Shown: positions 1 through 9,648, numbered from the stretch's first letter. The stretch: 40,317 nt of DNA from Chloroflexota bacterium (GCA_034717495.1 JAYELL010000050.1:1-40317), one strand, 5' to 3'. Numbers and translations: made by a program. Notes: a model not told the origin generated them from the letters alone.

Positions 1-2
1 CC

Positions 3-59
3 AAGGTGAAGTGCAGCGAATTTGGCCAGGCATTGATCGATAATATGGTGGGCGAGTAG
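3..59 (+). CDS. C-terminal end of an upstream gene (partial)
   Basis: An open frame enters from the left edge and ends at TAG (57-59), giving an 18-residue tail ending DNMVGE. The other two forward frames hit stops earlier. The fragment is too short to assign a family. It is followed directly by the purine-rich tandem repeat. That it is real coding sequence is an inference from the clean frame and gene-like composition. Confidence 0.4.
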   Translation, partial: KVKCSEFGQALIDNMVGE

Positions 60-60
60 G

Positions 61-192
61 CAAGGAAACAAGGAAACAAGTAGACAGGGAAACAGGGAAA
101 CAGGGAAACAAGTAGACAGGGAAACAGGGAAACAAGTAGACAGGGAAACAAGGAAATAAGTAGACAGGGAAACAAGGAAATAAGGAAATAAG
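61..192. repeat. Octanucleotide purine-rich tandem repeat
   Basis: About sixteen 8-bp units follow each other, mostly AGGGAAAC, AAGGAAAC, AAGGAAAT and AAGTAGAC. The + strand is almost pure purine, broken by one pyrimidine or two per unit. No reading frame uses it. It looks like a slippage-prone array behind the upstream gene. Confidence 0.8.
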
Positions 193-440
193 GCAAGAAC
201 TCAGGTGCGACGCACTTGGTCTACAAGATCAAGCCGATTTGAATAAGAATCCGATAATGACGCCTTTGGAGCCATGTGAGCAAGTGCGTTGCACCTTATG
301 GCTGGCTGTCCGGCATCCTGATGAAGGAAAATGGGGATGCGGTGGACACCAACATATCTCCGGCCTTTCAGGCGTCTTGCAGACAGGCCACCTGGCCGCT
401 TTACTCCCGCATTCCCCGCGTCCGCGAGGATGACGATTAC
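193..440. other. Intergenic stretch with no recognisable gene
   Basis: Overlapping short frames exist on both strands, but none has a ribosome binding site or recognisable product. A GC-rich segment near 409-435 has a small hyphenated inverted repeat (CGCG-TC-CGCG), resembling interspersed repeats rather than a gene. Nothing else could be supported. Confidence 0.4.
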
Positions 441-479
441 GCACCTTCAATGGGGCTGTTTTCAAAGCAGGGAAGGTGC
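441..479 (-). terminator. Candidate hairpin behind the phosphoesterase gene
   Basis: GCACCTTC (441-448) and GAAGGTGC (472-479) form a perfect 8-bp stem, with a smaller CTG/CAG stem inside the loop. It starts just past the stop codon of the - strand gene ending at 483, where a terminator is expected. No U-tract follows on the - strand, so it may instead protect the 3' end or act with Rho. Confidence 0.35.
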
Positions 480-482
480 TGA

Positions 483-2096
483 TTATTTCATCAGCATGGG
501 CAAAAAGATATACATGGGTTGGGGGGACGGCGTGGCGGTCGGGCTTGCGGTGGGTGTCCGGGTCGGCGTTTCCGTCGGTGTGGGCGTGGGCGTTTCTGTT
601 GGGGTCCTGGTCGGTGTAGGACTGGGTGTGGCGGTGGGGGAGGGGGTGTTGGTGTGCGTCGCGGTCGGCGATGGGGTCGGTGTGGCGGTGGAGGAAGGGG
701 TGTTAGTGTGCGTCGCAGTCGGCGACGGGGTCGGCGTGACGATTGGTTTGGTGAGCGTGAAGGTATCCAGTTGCTCGCCAAGATTGGACAGGAAGATGGC
801 CGTTATCTGATTCTCGTGGATGTCCAGGACAACAGAGCCCAGGATATTCATGGAGGTGAACATGGCTGGATGGTTGAGCGCGCCGTAGCCAAGCCTGGCT
901 GAGCTGCCAGCCACCACGTAAACGGCGCCGCCGTGCGGCCCGATCGTCTTGTCATAGGCACCGTCGCCGGCGGGCCGTCCGTCGCCGTCATCGAGAACCA
1001 TCGAGTCCTGCAACGTGGTGGATAAGCCGTAGTGGCCGTCCAGCAGAAAAGACCGCTCGTAGCTGTGGCTGTGACCGGTGAAAACCAGGTCCACACCAGC
1101 CTCTTCCAGGACCGGCAGGAACAGCTCGCGCATCTTGATCATGCCCCACTCCTCGTCGGAGTCGTGGCTGCCCTTGCTGTAGGGCGGGTGGTGCCAGAAG
1201 GCGATGATCCAGTCGGCCTGGGTGGCATTCGCATCGGCCACGGTCCAGTCAAGCATTACGTCGCGCTGGAAGTGCAGAGATTCCGTCGAATCGAGCACGA
1301 TGAAATGGATGTTGCCGTAGTCGAACGAGTAGAAGGCCTCAGTTCCTGATGCGACGCCACCTGCCTCGCCCATGGTGGGCAGGGTGAAGACGTCGAAATA
1401 GGGTCCGGTCTGGGTGGCAGCGGATGCACTGACAGCGTCGTGGTTGCCGTAAGCGGGCCACAGGACACTGGTTTTCAGCGTTTCCGGATAGGTGTTGAAC
1501 ACGCCTATCTGGAATTCGGGGTCGGTGCCCGAGTAGTAGGCATTGTCGCCCAGCATCAGCCAGAGGTCGGTGTGACGGTCACCGGCATAGGCGTAATAGG
1601 CGTCACGCACCTGACGGGCGCCGGTGCCACCCGAGCCGGAGTCTCCCAGTATCCAGAGACGGGTGTCACGCGACTGGCCGAGCGGTGGAGACGTGATGAA
1701 GTAGGTGCCTGGATCGCCTCCAACCAGGATCTGGGTCGTCGTCCCGACAGCGTAATAATAGGTCGTGTCGGGGGTCAGGTCGCTGAGGGTAATCTCGTGT
1801 TCCGTGGTTCCGGCCTCATTGCTCACGCTCCAGATCAAGTTGTCCGGGGAGGGGCCATACAGTACACGACTGTAGGTTACCAGGTTGGTACGCCAGCGGA
1901 TGTTTATGCTGGTTGACGTGCCCATCTGCAGGTAAGGCCCGCGGGTGACATAGAGGGTCTCGACCTGGGCGGCGTTGGCCGGTCGAAGTACCATGGATTG
2001 GCTGGTATCAGCCACATTTTCCTGGATGATCGGCAGTCGAACAAGACTGGCGAACAACAGAACAAAAAGGATCTTCACTGGGGTTCGGATAGTCAT
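483..2096 (-). CDS. Secreted purple-acid-phosphatase-like metallophosphoesterase with Pro/Thr-rich C-terminal tail
   Basis: This 537-residue protein has an N-terminal hydrophobic export segment, then a fibronectin-like purple acid phosphatase N-domain (about 50-135; [18 protein letters not shown]). The calcineurin-like metallophosphoesterase domain (about 145-440) keeps the metal-binding motifs GDSG (151-154), GDNAYY (183-188), GNHD (217-220), the His pair at 302-303 and GHSHSYE (341-347). It should hydrolyse phosphate esters outside the cell; the substrate is unknown. Residues 454-526 are a Pro/Thr/Ser linker built from tandem repeats, followed by the hydrophobic end IFLPMLMK. I infer from family knowledge that this tail, common in exported Chloroflexota proteins, is a surface-retention or sorting signal. 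It lies 25 bp behind the CotH/lamin-tail gene and is probably co-transcribed with it. Confidence 0.88.
   Translation of the reverse strand: MTIRTPVKILFVLLFASLVRLPIIQENVADTSQSMVLRPANAAQVETLYVTRGPYLQMGTSTSINIRWRTNLVTYSRVLYGPSPDNLIWSVSNEAGTTEHEITLSDLTPDTTYYYAVGTTTQILVGGDPGTYFITSPPLGQSRDTRLWILGDSGSGGTGARQVRDAYYAYAGDRHTDLWLMLGDNAYYSGTDPEFQIGVFNTYPETLKTSVLWPAYGNHDAVSASAATQTGPYFDVFTLPTMGEAGGVASGTEAFYSFDYGNIHFIVLDSTESLHFQRDVMLDWTVADANATQADWIIAFWHHPPYSKGSHDSDEEWGMIKMRELFLPVLEEAGVDLVFTGHSHSYERSFLLDGHYGLSTTLQDSMVLDDGDGRPAGDGAYDKTIGPHGGAVYVVAGSSARLGYGALNHPAMFTSMNILGSVVLDIHENQITAIFLSNLGEQLDTFTLTKPIVTPTPSPTATHTNTPSSTATPTPSPTATHTNTPSPTATPSPTPTRTPTETPTPTPTETPTRTPTASPTATPSPQPMYIFLPMLMK
540..745. repeat. GT-rich/AC-rich low-complexity coding repeat
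   Basis: The DNA encoding the Pro/Thr linker of the phosphoesterase is a degenerate GT-rich repeat on the + strand. A roughly 58-bp unit containing GTGTGCGTCGC and GGTCGG occurs twice (near 650-690 and 708-745). It is likely to vary in length between strains by slippage. Gly/Val-repeat frames on the opposite strand are shadows. Confidence 0.7.
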
Positions 2097-2121
2097 AAAG
2101 TCAATTCCCGGGCTGATTTTC

Positions 2122-5100
2122 TTACCGCCAGCCCCAGCGGGTGGCGGTCGCGATCAGGTCACCAACTGTGACGTAAGCTCCCAGGCCGTCGACATTGAAG
2201 GTAGCCGGGCAACCTGCGGTGCCAATCGGCTGGTTCCAGCAGGCAGTCACCCGCTGGATGTCGGCGACATCCACATCGCTATCGCAGGAAGCGGGCGATG
2301 TGTGGTCGGCGTTGGGCTGCAGATCGGCGAAATAGCAGGCGTCGTTGGGCAAACCAGGTGTGCCGCCAACGGCAGAGGCGTGCCAGGTGACGGGGTCGTT
2401 GGCATAGGTGGGACCGGAAAGGCGTTCCAGGGATGGACCGGAGCCGTCGGGCGTGCCTGGCCAGGGAGAGCTATCGCTGTAGAGAATGCGATCCACAGGG
2501 ATGTAGGGAGGAATGCCGGCCACGGGCGTGTCGGGCCTGGCGAGGGTCAGACCTTCGCCCCCGTTGCTTAGGCTGCCGTCGTAGGGACCGAAGACAGGCA
2601 CCTCGGCAGGCACATTGTAGATGCCGGCAAAAAGAATTGGATCGATGTCGACGACCAGAGCCAGGCCACGGGCCGGGATCATGGCGGCGGGCGGGAAGGC
2701 GAAGTCTATGCCGTCGGTGAGGCGCCAGGTGTTGCCGGGGTAGACAGGATCGAAAAGCGGGATCGGGCTATCGGTGATATTGAGCAACTCGATGTATTCC
2801 AGGGCGCCGGGTGCCGGATGGTACATGAGCTCGTTGAACACAACGGGGCCGACCAATGGATAGCCGTTGGGGGCGCCGGTGCCGGTTCTGAACTGCTGGA
2901 GGGAGGCGGGGTTCTCGACGCCAAAGGTGCTTCGGCTCAAGGCAACGAAGTCGACGCCGGTGGAAGTTGGGTACCGTCCCATGGACCTGTTGGTCTCGGA
3001 GGGGCCGAAGCGCACGCCGGTGGAGTAGGGGATCAGCGTGCCATCGGGCTGGGCCGCGGAGAGGAAAAGCCGCTCTCCATCGGCGCTGAGCGCGAAGCTG
3101 GGCGGCAGGCCGGGCGTGGGGTTGAACTGATACTCGTAGAAGACGTAGAAACCGTTGGCGGGAATGGTTGTGCCATTGGGGATACGGTATTTCTTCAAGG
3201 TGTCGTTATCATCGCTCAGGAACCAGCCGCCGACGTCGATGGGGCTGCCTGTGGGATTGATCAGTTCGATGGCATCCTCGAAGGGTGCGTCGCTGTGAGC
3301 GAGAAGTTCGTTGATGAGTACCCCACCGTCAAAGGGCAGCGGGTCTTCCTCGCCAGGGGAGCCATTGGGAAAGGTGCTGGCGCGCCAGTTGGAGCCGGCA
3401 TTGGGATCGCCGTTGGGATCAACGATGACCAGGGAATAACCAACGCCATCGGGGGCCTCAGGCCAGCCTGGTTCCTCATCGTCGTGGTAGCGGACGGACA
3501 TGAATATCGTGCCCGAAACGGGGTCGAAGAAGTCCAGGTTCTCGCCTTCGTTGGCCAGATTTCTGTCGAATTGGCCTGCCATGGGAATGCCGGGGTAACG
3601 GATCGGGAAGAACCCGGAGTCGTTGACCAGGACGGCAAACTGGGAGGGGGCCAGCGATGCGCCGGGCGGGAAGGTGAAGTCGATGCCATCGCGAATCTGG
3701 ACGCCTGACAGGTCGAGGGTTGTCGGGCCGATGTTCTGGAGCTCGATGAACTCGTAGTCACTGCCGCCGGCCGGGTTGTACATGATCTCGGTTACCTTGA
3801 GGGTTGAAAGGCCCTGAGGAGCCAGAAAAGTCGCTTCATTCAGGGCGCTCCATGTATCCCCGCTCAAGACGCGTGCCTTGACCAGAGATGTGCCCGCGGG
3901 CAGGAATACCGGCGCGGTGTAGAGGGTGGCAGCGGGTGACACCGTGCCAGAGATCGGGATACGAGGGTCTGAGCCATCGGTGGTGAAGTAGATAAGCCCT
4001 TCGGGAGCGGTGATCGTAAGTTGGAAATCAGGCGGCACGGAACCGCCATGTTGGTTGAAGCTGGGGGCCTGCACCGCCGGGTAGAGATCAAGATAATGCA
4101 GTTGCTGGAGCACAATTGCTGAGCGTTGCGGGAAAAACTCGTTCAGCATCCGGTTGTGCTCGATGACCCAATCGTCATCCCGATTAAAGGATGTGCCGGG
4201 GTTCACCACATCTCCCCAGCGGGCGGACTCGGGCACCACGGCGCGATCGACCAGATCTGTCAATTGCGTCAGGCGATAGGCGGGCAGATTGCGTTCCGGA
4301 TGGGCCGGATCCCAGCTGGGGTTGGCCGGGTCGACATAAAAAACACCACCGTTGAAGAAATGGCGATGGACGCGGTCGGCAAATAACAGACGAAATTCCG
4401 GATTGTCGCGCAGTCGCCAATAGAGGTAAGCGGGGGTGTTGCCGTCATCTGCGCCCGAGCCTACATCGGAGTCGTCCAGGTAGGCGCTTTCCAGGAAGCT
4501 GCCGTTGTCCCAGCAGAGGAAGTCGAATGTTTCCCCGGGTGCACGGCGCCGGATAGCCTTCCAATCGACATCCTTCCATGGGATCGTATTGCCGCTGTAG
4601 ATGTGGACCAGCATGAAATCACTCAGGTCGGCCAGGTCCAGGTATTCCTGAACAGCCTGATAACGAGCCGGGTCGGCAAGGCCCGCCTCGGCGAGATCCA
4701 TCATGGCATTCCATGCCACGGTGTCGCCGTTGACCGCCCTGACGATTCCGACGCCGACATCATAGATCACGTCGAAATCGTCCTCGTTTCCACCGAAGTA
4801 TGAGGCGGCAAAATCGCCGTCGATGCGTTCGGTGATGGCATAGAGTCCCCAATACAGCCCGTCGAGGTAGAGATGAACCGGCTTGTAATGGGCTGCCAGG
4901 CGACCCATGGCGGTCTCGGTGCCGCCGACCCAGGGGTTGCGCACGTACAATGCGCGCTCGCCGCGCAGGATCCAGCCATCGTCCAACAGGGCATACAGCA
5001 CCAACTTTTCAAAGGTGTCAACCGGGGAATCGGGAAACAGGGGATATTCAAAGACAGAGGCACCGTAATCGCCCCGGAAGTGCAAGCGGAAGGAATGTTT

Positions 5101-6282
5101 CGGTGTCACATCAGGCTGACGGGTGGAATTGCCATGGATGCGCAATCCCGCGTCGATTTGAAAGGCGGTGGAACCGTCCGGATTGATCAGTTCCACGGAG
5201 GCAGGGCGTTCCCACTCCATGCCGCTCTGAACAGGGTTTGCGTAGATGCCGGTAACCGGATCGAACAAGTCCGCGCGGCTGGCTGAAATAGTCAAGGCAG
5301 GCAGTGAACGCAGATCATCCGGAAGGGTGTCGGAGTAATCATACACCACTGTGGGATCCATCTCGTAGTCTGCCGGATAGGCTCCCCAGGTAGAAGGAAA
5401 GCCTACGGGATCCGCCGGCTGTTGCATGATCCGGGCAGGCATGAGGTAGGTGTGGGTTCCAACGTGAGATTCCAGGTAGCCAGATTTGTGGGCTACGGCG
5501 CGCAGCGGCATCGAGTCATAGATGCTTACCGGGCCATTGTAGACTGCGCCGGAGGTGGCATCGGGTGCCAGGCCGGAGCGGCTATGGCGAATGGACGCGC
5601 CTGGTGTGCTGGTCTGCAGTTCAACGGTAAACTGGGTGCTGTCGTAGTAGCCTCTGGAAACGCTATAGTTGACATCGGCCACTACGCCAAGGTATGCGCT
5701 GCCGGTGTCGTTGGCTGATCCGGGCGTGGGGTGGGAAAAGTAGCGATACTCGCCGGCCGCGTCGTATCTGCCGTATGACACATCGCCATATTGTGTTGGA
5801 AATTGGGGGGAGAACTGGTCCACCACCTGGCGTGGAATGGCGTTGTCGAGCAGGGCCAGGTATTCCCCCGAGGCGCTGAGTTTGAAGTTGGTATGCAGCT
5901 GGCCGCTGGCCGGGGTACGGTCCTTGCCGGAGGCGAAGATCACCAGGTATTGGTTGGCGTCCAGGATGCGCGCGGGCAGGACCCACTTGTCGAGGTCGCC
6001 GGCATTATCGGTCAGGGCCCAGCCGGTCAGATCGACCGGGCTTGCCATCGGGTTAAACAGCTCGATCCAGTCGCTGCTATCGCCATCCTCATCCAGCAGG
6101 TCGTTCTGGTTCGAGGCCAAAAATTCGTTGACCACGATGGCCTGAGATTGCGGACTGTGCAGGGGCCGGGATGCCGTGCCCAGCGGGGCTGCCGCGGCCG
6201 GGATTGGCAGGATGGTGCCTGTGAACATCAACAGGACTGCTAAAATTGCACGCAATTGGACGCTGAACCCCTGATTCTCCAT
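2122..6282 (-). CDS. Large secreted CotH/lamin-tail-domain protein with dockerin-like C-terminus
   Basis: This 1386-residue protein starts with a signal peptide (about 1-32, ending PIPAAAAP). Visible modules in order: a lamin-tail domain (about 46-190; [17 protein letters not shown]), a chitobiase C-terminal-like beta-sandwich (about 205-285), a CotH kinase-like domain (about 330-720; [33 protein letters not shown]), a second chitobiase-like module (about 740-830; [11 protein letters not shown]), three more lamin-tail modules (near 835-960, 975-1090 and 1125-1270), and a C-terminal pair of dockerin/EF-hand-like segments ([11 protein letters not shown] and [14 protein letters not shown]). CotH-family proteins are atypical kinases in spore coats; in such exoproteins their role is not established. 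The layout fits a surface or extracellular scaffold or adhesin. The start is supported by an AGGAGG-like site (CCAGGAGGGA) upstream. It is the first gene behind the - strand promoter. Confidence 0.88.
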   Translation of the reverse strand: MENQGFSVQLRAILAVLLMFTGTILPIPAAAAPLGTASRPLHSPQSQAIVVNEFLASNQNDLLDEDGDSSDWIELFNPMASPVDLTGWALTDNAGDLDKWVLPARILDANQYLVIFASGKDRTPASGQLHTNFKLSASGEYLALLDNAIPRQVVDQFSPQFPTQYGDVSYGRYDAAGEYRYFSHPTPGSANDTGSAYLGVVADVNYSVSRGYYDSTQFTVELQTSTPGASIRHSRSGLAPDATSGAVYNGPVSIYDSMPLRAVAHKSGYLESHVGTHTYLMPARIMQQPADPVGFPSTWGAYPADYEMDPTVVYDYSDTLPDDLRSLPALTISASRADLFDPVTGIYANPVQSGMEWERPASVELINPDGSTAFQIDAGLRIHGNSTRQPDVTPKHSFRLHFRGDYGASVFEYPLFPDSPVDTFEKLVLYALLDDGWILRGERALYVRNPWVGGTETAMGRLAAHYKPVHLYLDGLYWGLYAITERIDGDFAASYFGGNEDDFDVIYDVGVGIVRAVNGDTVAWNAMMDLAEAGLADPARYQAVQEYLDLADLSDFMLVHIYSGNTIPWKDVDWKAIRRRAPGETFDFLCWDNGSFLESAYLDDSDVGSGADDGNTPAYLYWRLRDNPEFRLLFADRVHRHFFNGGVFYVDPANPSWDPAHPERNLPAYRLTQLTDLVDRAVVPESARWGDVVNPGTSFNRDDDWVIEHNRMLNEFFPQRSAIVLQQLHYLDLYPAVQAPSFNQHGGSVPPDFQLTITAPEGLIYFTTDGSDPRIPISGTVSPAATLYTAPVFLPAGTSLVKARVLSGDTWSALNEATFLAPQGLSTLKVTEIMYNPAGGSDYEFIELQNIGPTTLDLSGVQIRDGIDFTFPPGASLAPSQFAVLVNDSGFFPIRYPGIPMAGQFDRNLANEGENLDFFDPVSGTIFMSVRYHDDEEPGWPEAPDGVGYSLVIVDPNGDPNAGSNWRASTFPNGSPGEEDPLPFDGGVLINELLAHSDAPFEDAIELINPTGSPIDVGGWFLSDDNDTLKKYRIPNGTTIPANGFYVFYEYQFNPTPGLPPSFALSADGERLFLSAAQPDGTLIPYSTGVRFGPSETNRSMGRYPTSTGVDFVALSRSTFGVENPASLQQFRTGTGAPNGYPLVGPVVFNELMYHPAPGALEYIELLNITDSPIPLFDPVYPGNTWRLTDGIDFAFPPAAMIPARGLALVVDIDPILFAGIYNVPAEVPVFGPYDGSLSNGGEGLTLARPDTPVAGIPPYIPVDRILYSDSSPWPGTPDGSGPSLERLSGPTYANDPVTWHASAVGGTPGLPNDACYFADLQPNADHTSPASCDSDVDVADIQRVTACWNQPIGTAGCPATFNVDGLGAYVTVGDLIATATRWGWR

Positions 6283-6347
6283 GAAATCCCTCCTGGTTGT
6301 CTTGCCCCTGAGTTACCCATGATGGTTTACCTTTCAAATGTTGAGCC

Positions 6348-6376
6348 AGCATACCATGGACCATGACCCGTGTCAA
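6348..6376 (-). promoter_or_regulatory. Sigma-70-type promoter for the secreted-protein pair
   Basis: Read on the - strand: TTGACA (6371-6376), a 17-bp spacer, then TATGCT (6348-6353). Transcription would begin near 6340 and leave a leader of about 58 nt before the CotH gene. A 5-1-5 palindrome (CATGG-A-CCATG, 6355-6365) lies inside the spacer and could be a repressor site. Confidence 0.75.
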
Positions 6377-6377
6377 A

Positions 6378-6390
6378 ACCGGAATCCGGT
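6378..6390. promoter_or_regulatory. Palindrome between the divergent promoters
   Basis: ACCGGA-A-TCCGGT is a perfect 6-bp inverted repeat around one base. It sits between the two outward-facing -35 boxes (6371-6376 and 6401-6406), well placed for a regulator controlling both directions. Which protein binds it is not known. Confidence 0.5.
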
Positions 6391-6400
6391 GAAAATTCTA

Positions 6401-6429
6401 TTGACAGAGCAAAAAGAATGTGATATGCT
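6401..6429 (+). promoter_or_regulatory. Sigma-70-type promoter for the GntR regulator and catabolic island
   Basis: TTGACA (6401-6406), a 17-bp spacer, then TATGCT (6424-6429). Both hexamers and the spacing are identical to the opposite promoter. Transcription would begin near 6436, inside the palindromic operator, leaving a leader of about 55 nt before the GTG start at 6491. Confidence 0.8.
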
Positions 6430-6450
6430 GGTCAGGAATTGGTCTGACCT
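6430..6450 (+). promoter_or_regulatory. Candidate FadR/GntR-type operator
   Basis: The core GGTC-T-GACC (6441-6449) sits within TTGGTCTGACCT and closely resembles FadR-subfamily operators of the TGGTNNNACC type. A second GGTC half-site at 6430-6433 makes a wider inverted repeat (GGTCAG-N8-CTGACC, 6430-6449). It lies directly behind the -10 box, over the expected start of transcription, so a bound repressor would block it. Autoregulation by the adjacent GntR protein is an inference. Confidence 0.65.
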
Positions 6451-6490
6451 ACGAGAAAACGCATAGCCGTATAACGGGAAGGGATTTCTT

Positions 6491-7231
6491 GTGCAGGCAA
6501 ACCTAGCAGGATTATCTTTGGAGCCGATTGAGCAGAAGACGGCAACTGAGCTTGTCGCTCAACGGTTGATGGGTCTGTTGTCGACAGGGGCATTGAAACC
6601 GGGGGATCGGTTACCGCCAGAGCGCGACTTGGCGCGGCAGTTGGATGTTGGACGGACCACAGTGCGTGAAGCGTTGAAGCTTCTGACGCTCTCCGGTCTG
6701 CTTGAGGCTAAACGAGGGGATGGCACGTATGTAACCCGAAATTTCTACAATTTCCTATCGAATCAAATCAAGTGGCCTCTTCTTCTAAATGTAACAGAAG
6801 TCGACAGGATTGTCGAGGTACGGGAAGCGCTGGAGGCTAAGGCTGCTTTTCTGGCAGCCCGGCGGGCCACGCCGGAAGAGATTGAGAAAATCTGTGTTTT
6901 CCAGCAGTTGTTGGAGATTGAGGGCAGGGACCTCGAACGAGAAACTGAAATTGACCTGAAATTTCATCATGCCATCGCAAGAGCCTCTCACAATGAGTTG
7001 CTGTGTCGCCTGATGCTCTCGTTGCAGGACATACTTCGAGAGTACATCACATTATCCAACCAATACACTGAAAGAATCGAGTCGACGGTGGCGGAGCATC
7101 AGGCGATTTACGATGCCATTGCTTCCAGAAACCCCAAAGAGGCTGAACAAGCCATGATTGAGCATCTTGCGATCAGCAAGACGTGGATTCTGAAGGCTAT
7201 TGATCGTGAGATAGGCACGAGAGAGACCTGA
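6491..7231 (+). CDS. FadR-subfamily GntR transcriptional regulator
   Basis: This 246-residue protein combines an N-terminal winged helix (about 12-84, with PGDRLPPERDLA and VGRTTVREALKLL) and a C-terminal all-helical FCD ligand domain (about 103-235). The FCD metal ligands are in place: Asp155, His159, His203 and His225. Such proteins usually sense small carboxylic acids or sugar acids through the bound metal. The GTG start at 6491 follows an AAGGGA-type ribosome binding site and lies behind a strong promoter with a FadR-like operator. It opens the co-directional catabolic island and is its likely regulator; effector unknown. Confidence 0.92.
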   Translation: MQANLAGLSLEPIEQKTATELVAQRLMGLLSTGALKPGDRLPPERDLARQLDVGRTTVREALKLLTLSGLLEAKRGDGTYVTRNFYNFLSNQIKWPLLLNVTEVDRIVEVREALEAKAAFLAARRATPEEIEKICVFQQLLEIEGRDLERETEIDLKFHHAIARASHNELLCRLMLSLQDILREYITLSNQYTERIESTVAEHQAIYDAIASRNPKEAEQAMIEHLAISKTWILKAIDREIGTRET

Positions 7232-7258
7232 CACCGGGCCCGGTGGTTAGATTTCGCT

Positions 7259-8353
7259 ATGAATTCCAAAGAACGTGTTTTGGCAGCTTGTTCATTCAGA
7301 CCACCTGATGCGATTCCCCGAGTTGAGCATTTCTGGGGATATTCAGAGTCCTGGGAAAAGAGGCTGGGACCTGTCGAGAGGGTTACCGACGTCGTCATCT
7401 GGTCCCCAAACGAGGGTGCGTTTCCGACAAAGGCACGCAAGATCAAGAAGGAAAAGGGTCACATCTATGAGGTTGATAAATGGGGGCGGACTGTTCGATC
7501 CAGAGAAGGTGCTTTCTTCGTCGAAATACTTGGGGTGCCCATTACGGAGGGCAAGGATTTAGATACTGTCGAGTTCGATTCTCCAGACCTCGATGTTCGA
7601 TTCATAGAGGTCGAGACCGAAACGATTCTTGATGTTCCATTGATCAACGGAACGCCAAGCCTGTCCAAAGTTGAAAAGGCCCTTCAGCAAGCCAAGCAGC
7701 AAGGCTGTGTTTTTGGCAAGACAGGTGGGCCATACCTTCGGTCGACGTATGTGCGTGGCGAGATGCAGTTCCTGACGGATATTGCCAGTGATTCCGGACT
7801 GGCCAAAGCCATTGCTGACAAGATGGCTGATCATTTGATGGCGGTGGGTGTTCAGGAAATTGAGCGTTGGTCACTGCAGGACACGGGCATTTGGATTTTC
7901 GATGACATAGCCTACAACACTGGCCCGATGATCAGTCCTATCTCGTTTGAGAGGATTTTTCTGCCGGCCTATCAGCGAATGATCAAGGCCTACAAAAAAG
8001 CCGGAGCCAGGTACGTGCTTTTTCACTCAGATGGCGATATCCGTCTGATTCTGGATATGCTCATCGACGCGGGCATCGATGGCATCAACCCGGTGGAGCC
8101 TCGCGCCAATATGAAGGTGGTCGAACTACGGAAATGCTATCCCAAGCTGATTTTGGCGGGGGGGATGGACAATTCGGGGATTTTGATCAACGGCCCGATC
8201 GAAGAAATTCAGGCCTCGACGCGTGAGATCATCGATGTAGCCCGCGACGGGGGGGTGCTCATTGGATCGGGTTCCATCGGACCAGATATTTCGCTCGAGA
8301 ATTATGCGGCCTACCACGAGGTCTGTATGACATACGGGAATTTCGGGAGGTAA
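7259..8353 (+). CDS. URO-D-superfamily (methyltransferase-like) protein 1
   Basis: This 364-residue TIM-barrel protein opens with NSKERVLAACSFRPPDAIPRVE, typical of the uroporphyrinogen decarboxylase/cobalamin-dependent methyltransferase superfamily. It lacks support for true heme synthesis: there are no hem neighbours and it sits in a catabolic cluster. The MtaA/MtbA-type zinc ligands His-X-Cys and a later Cys are replaced here by His256-Ser-Asp258 and, near the usual SPGCG position, GSGSI (336-340). It is 28 bp behind the regulator and its stop codon is next to the ribosome binding site of the LarA-like gene. Function unassigned; a methyl-transfer or decarboxylation role is possible. Confidence 0.8.
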   Translation: MNSKERVLAACSFRPPDAIPRVEHFWGYSESWEKRLGPVERVTDVVIWSPNEGAFPTKARKIKKEKGHIYEVDKWGRTVRSREGAFFVEILGVPITEGKDLDTVEFDSPDLDVRFIEVETETILDVPLINGTPSLSKVEKALQQAKQQGCVFGKTGGPYLRSTYVRGEMQFLTDIASDSGLAKAIADKMADHLMAVGVQEIERWSLQDTGIWIFDDIAYNTGPMISPISFERIFLPAYQRMIKAYKKAGARYVLFHSDGDIRLILDMLIDAGIDGINPVEPRANMKVVELRKCYPKLILAGGMDNSGILINGPIEEIQASTREIIDVARDGGVLIGSGSIGPDISLENYAAYHEVCMTYGNFGR

Positions 8354-8355
8354 GA

Positions 8356-9648
8356 ATGATTGGAATTCGATATGTAGACCGGGATATTGCACTGAATATC
8401 CCAGACAAAAACATCATCTTTGATTTAAGTCCACTTGACATGCCGCCGGCAGCCGACCTTGGTCGAAAACTTCAAGAAGCGCTGGCAGCCCCGATTGGCG
8501 CCCCCCCCCTGCATGAAATAGTCCAGCCGGGCCAAAAAGTCACCCTTATCATAGACGATAATACGCGTATCACGCCGACCATGCAGATAGTGCCGGTTGT
8601 CCTGGATACACTGAATCGGATAGGGATTCCCGACAGTGACATTCAGGCAGTCATTGCTTCCGGCACGCATCGTCCCATGACAGCCGAAGAAAAGGATGAA
8701 AAATACGGCGACCCGATCCTGTCGCGCATCCCGGTATTGAACCACAACTACAAGGATCCGGCCAAACTGGTGGACTACGGGACGACCGAGCGGGGGACGC
8801 GCATTCTGGTCAATAAGGATGTCGTCGAGGCCGATTTTCGCCTGGCTATCGGCAACATCATCCCCCATCATCCTACCGGCTGGAGCGCCGGCGCCAAAGC
8901 AGTGTTGCCGGGCGTGGGCGGTGAGGAGACGGTGGCCCAGATGCACTTTCTTGGCAGCCGGGAACCCTCCCTGGGCCGGGTTGACACGCCCATGCGCCGG
9001 GAGATGGAAGATTTTGCCGGTAAGATTGGCCTGAACTTTATCCTGAACGTTATTTTGAATCGTGAGGGGGAACTGGTGGATGCGGTGGCAGGGCATTTCA
9101 TTCAGGCCCATCGTGTGGGTGTCGAGATTTCCAAACAAGTGTACGGCTTGCCCATTCCCGAACTGGCCGATCTGGTGATCAGCAGCACTTCCCCCGTGGA
9201 CTTCGATTTCTATCAGGCAGATAAAGGTATTACTTCAGCCGAACCGGCCACCAAACCGGGCGGCGAAATCGTATTGGTGTCTGGCTGTATCGAAGGTATC
9301 AGTCCGGCTCATCCTGAATTGGCCGACTATGTGGGGAAGATGACAAACGATCAAGTTTGGAAACTGATCGATGCGCATAAAGCCCCTGATCCCCTGACGG
9401 CGGCTGAAGCCATTGTGTTCAACGACATCAAGGATAAGATGAACATCACTTTGGCGACCGAGGGGATTTCGCCGGCGGTATGCCAAAGTATGGGGTTTCG
9501 TCATGTCTGGCCCGGCAAGTTGAACGAATACATCGGCCAACGGTTGAACGAGTCGCCAGATCTAAAGATCGGAATCTTGCGCCAAAGTGCCGAGGTCCTG
9601 CCTATTCTTACTCTGACTGCTGGTAGGGGGAGAAAGGAGGACGGTTAG
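8356..9648 (+). CDS. LarA-family nickel-pincer racemase/epimerase
   Basis: This 430-residue protein matches the lactate racemase LarA family (former DUF2088). Residues that correspond by motif to the L. plantarum enzyme are present: Asp68 and Arg71 (DDNTR), His105 (GTHRPMT), His171/172 and Lys181 (IIPHHPTGWSAGAKAVLPG; Lys covalently holds the nickel-pincer nucleotide), His197 and probably Lys290. Family members racemise or epimerise 2-hydroxy acids, including sugar acids. The context (FadR-type regulator, sugar importer) favours an aldonic/uronic acid or other hydroxy acid rather than lactate. The cofactor genes larB, larC and larE are not in the window. The start at 8356 has a GGGAGG site overlapping the upstream stop. 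Confidence 0.85.
   Translation: MIGIRYVDRDIALNIPDKNIIFDLSPLDMPPAADLGRKLQEALAAPIGAPPLHEIVQPGQKVTLIIDDNTRITPTMQIVPVVLDTLNRIGIPDSDIQAVIASGTHRPMTAEEKDEKYGDPILSRIPVLNHNYKDPAKLVDYGTTERGTRILVNKDVVEADFRLAIGNIIPHHPTGWSAGAKAVLPGVGGEETVAQMHFLGSREPSLGRVDTPMRREMEDFAGKIGLNFILNVILNREGELVDAVAGHFIQAHRVGVEISKQVYGLPIPELADLVISSTSPVDFDFYQADKGITSAEPATKPGGEIVLVSGCIEGISPAHPELADYVGKMTNDQVWKLIDAHKAPDPLTAAEAIVFNDIKDKMNITLATEGISPAVCQSMGFRHVWPGKLNEYIGQRLNESPDLKIGILRQSAEVLPILTLTAGRGRKEDG

Noticed and set aside
61-192. Possible CRISPR array
   Set aside because: Units are 8 bp with no unique spacers and no cas genes are present; it is a simple tandem repeat.
331-810. A + strand frame with long Gly-Val repeats
   Set aside because: It is the complement of the Pro/Thr-rich coding repeat of the phosphoesterase; it has no ribosome binding site and no domain.
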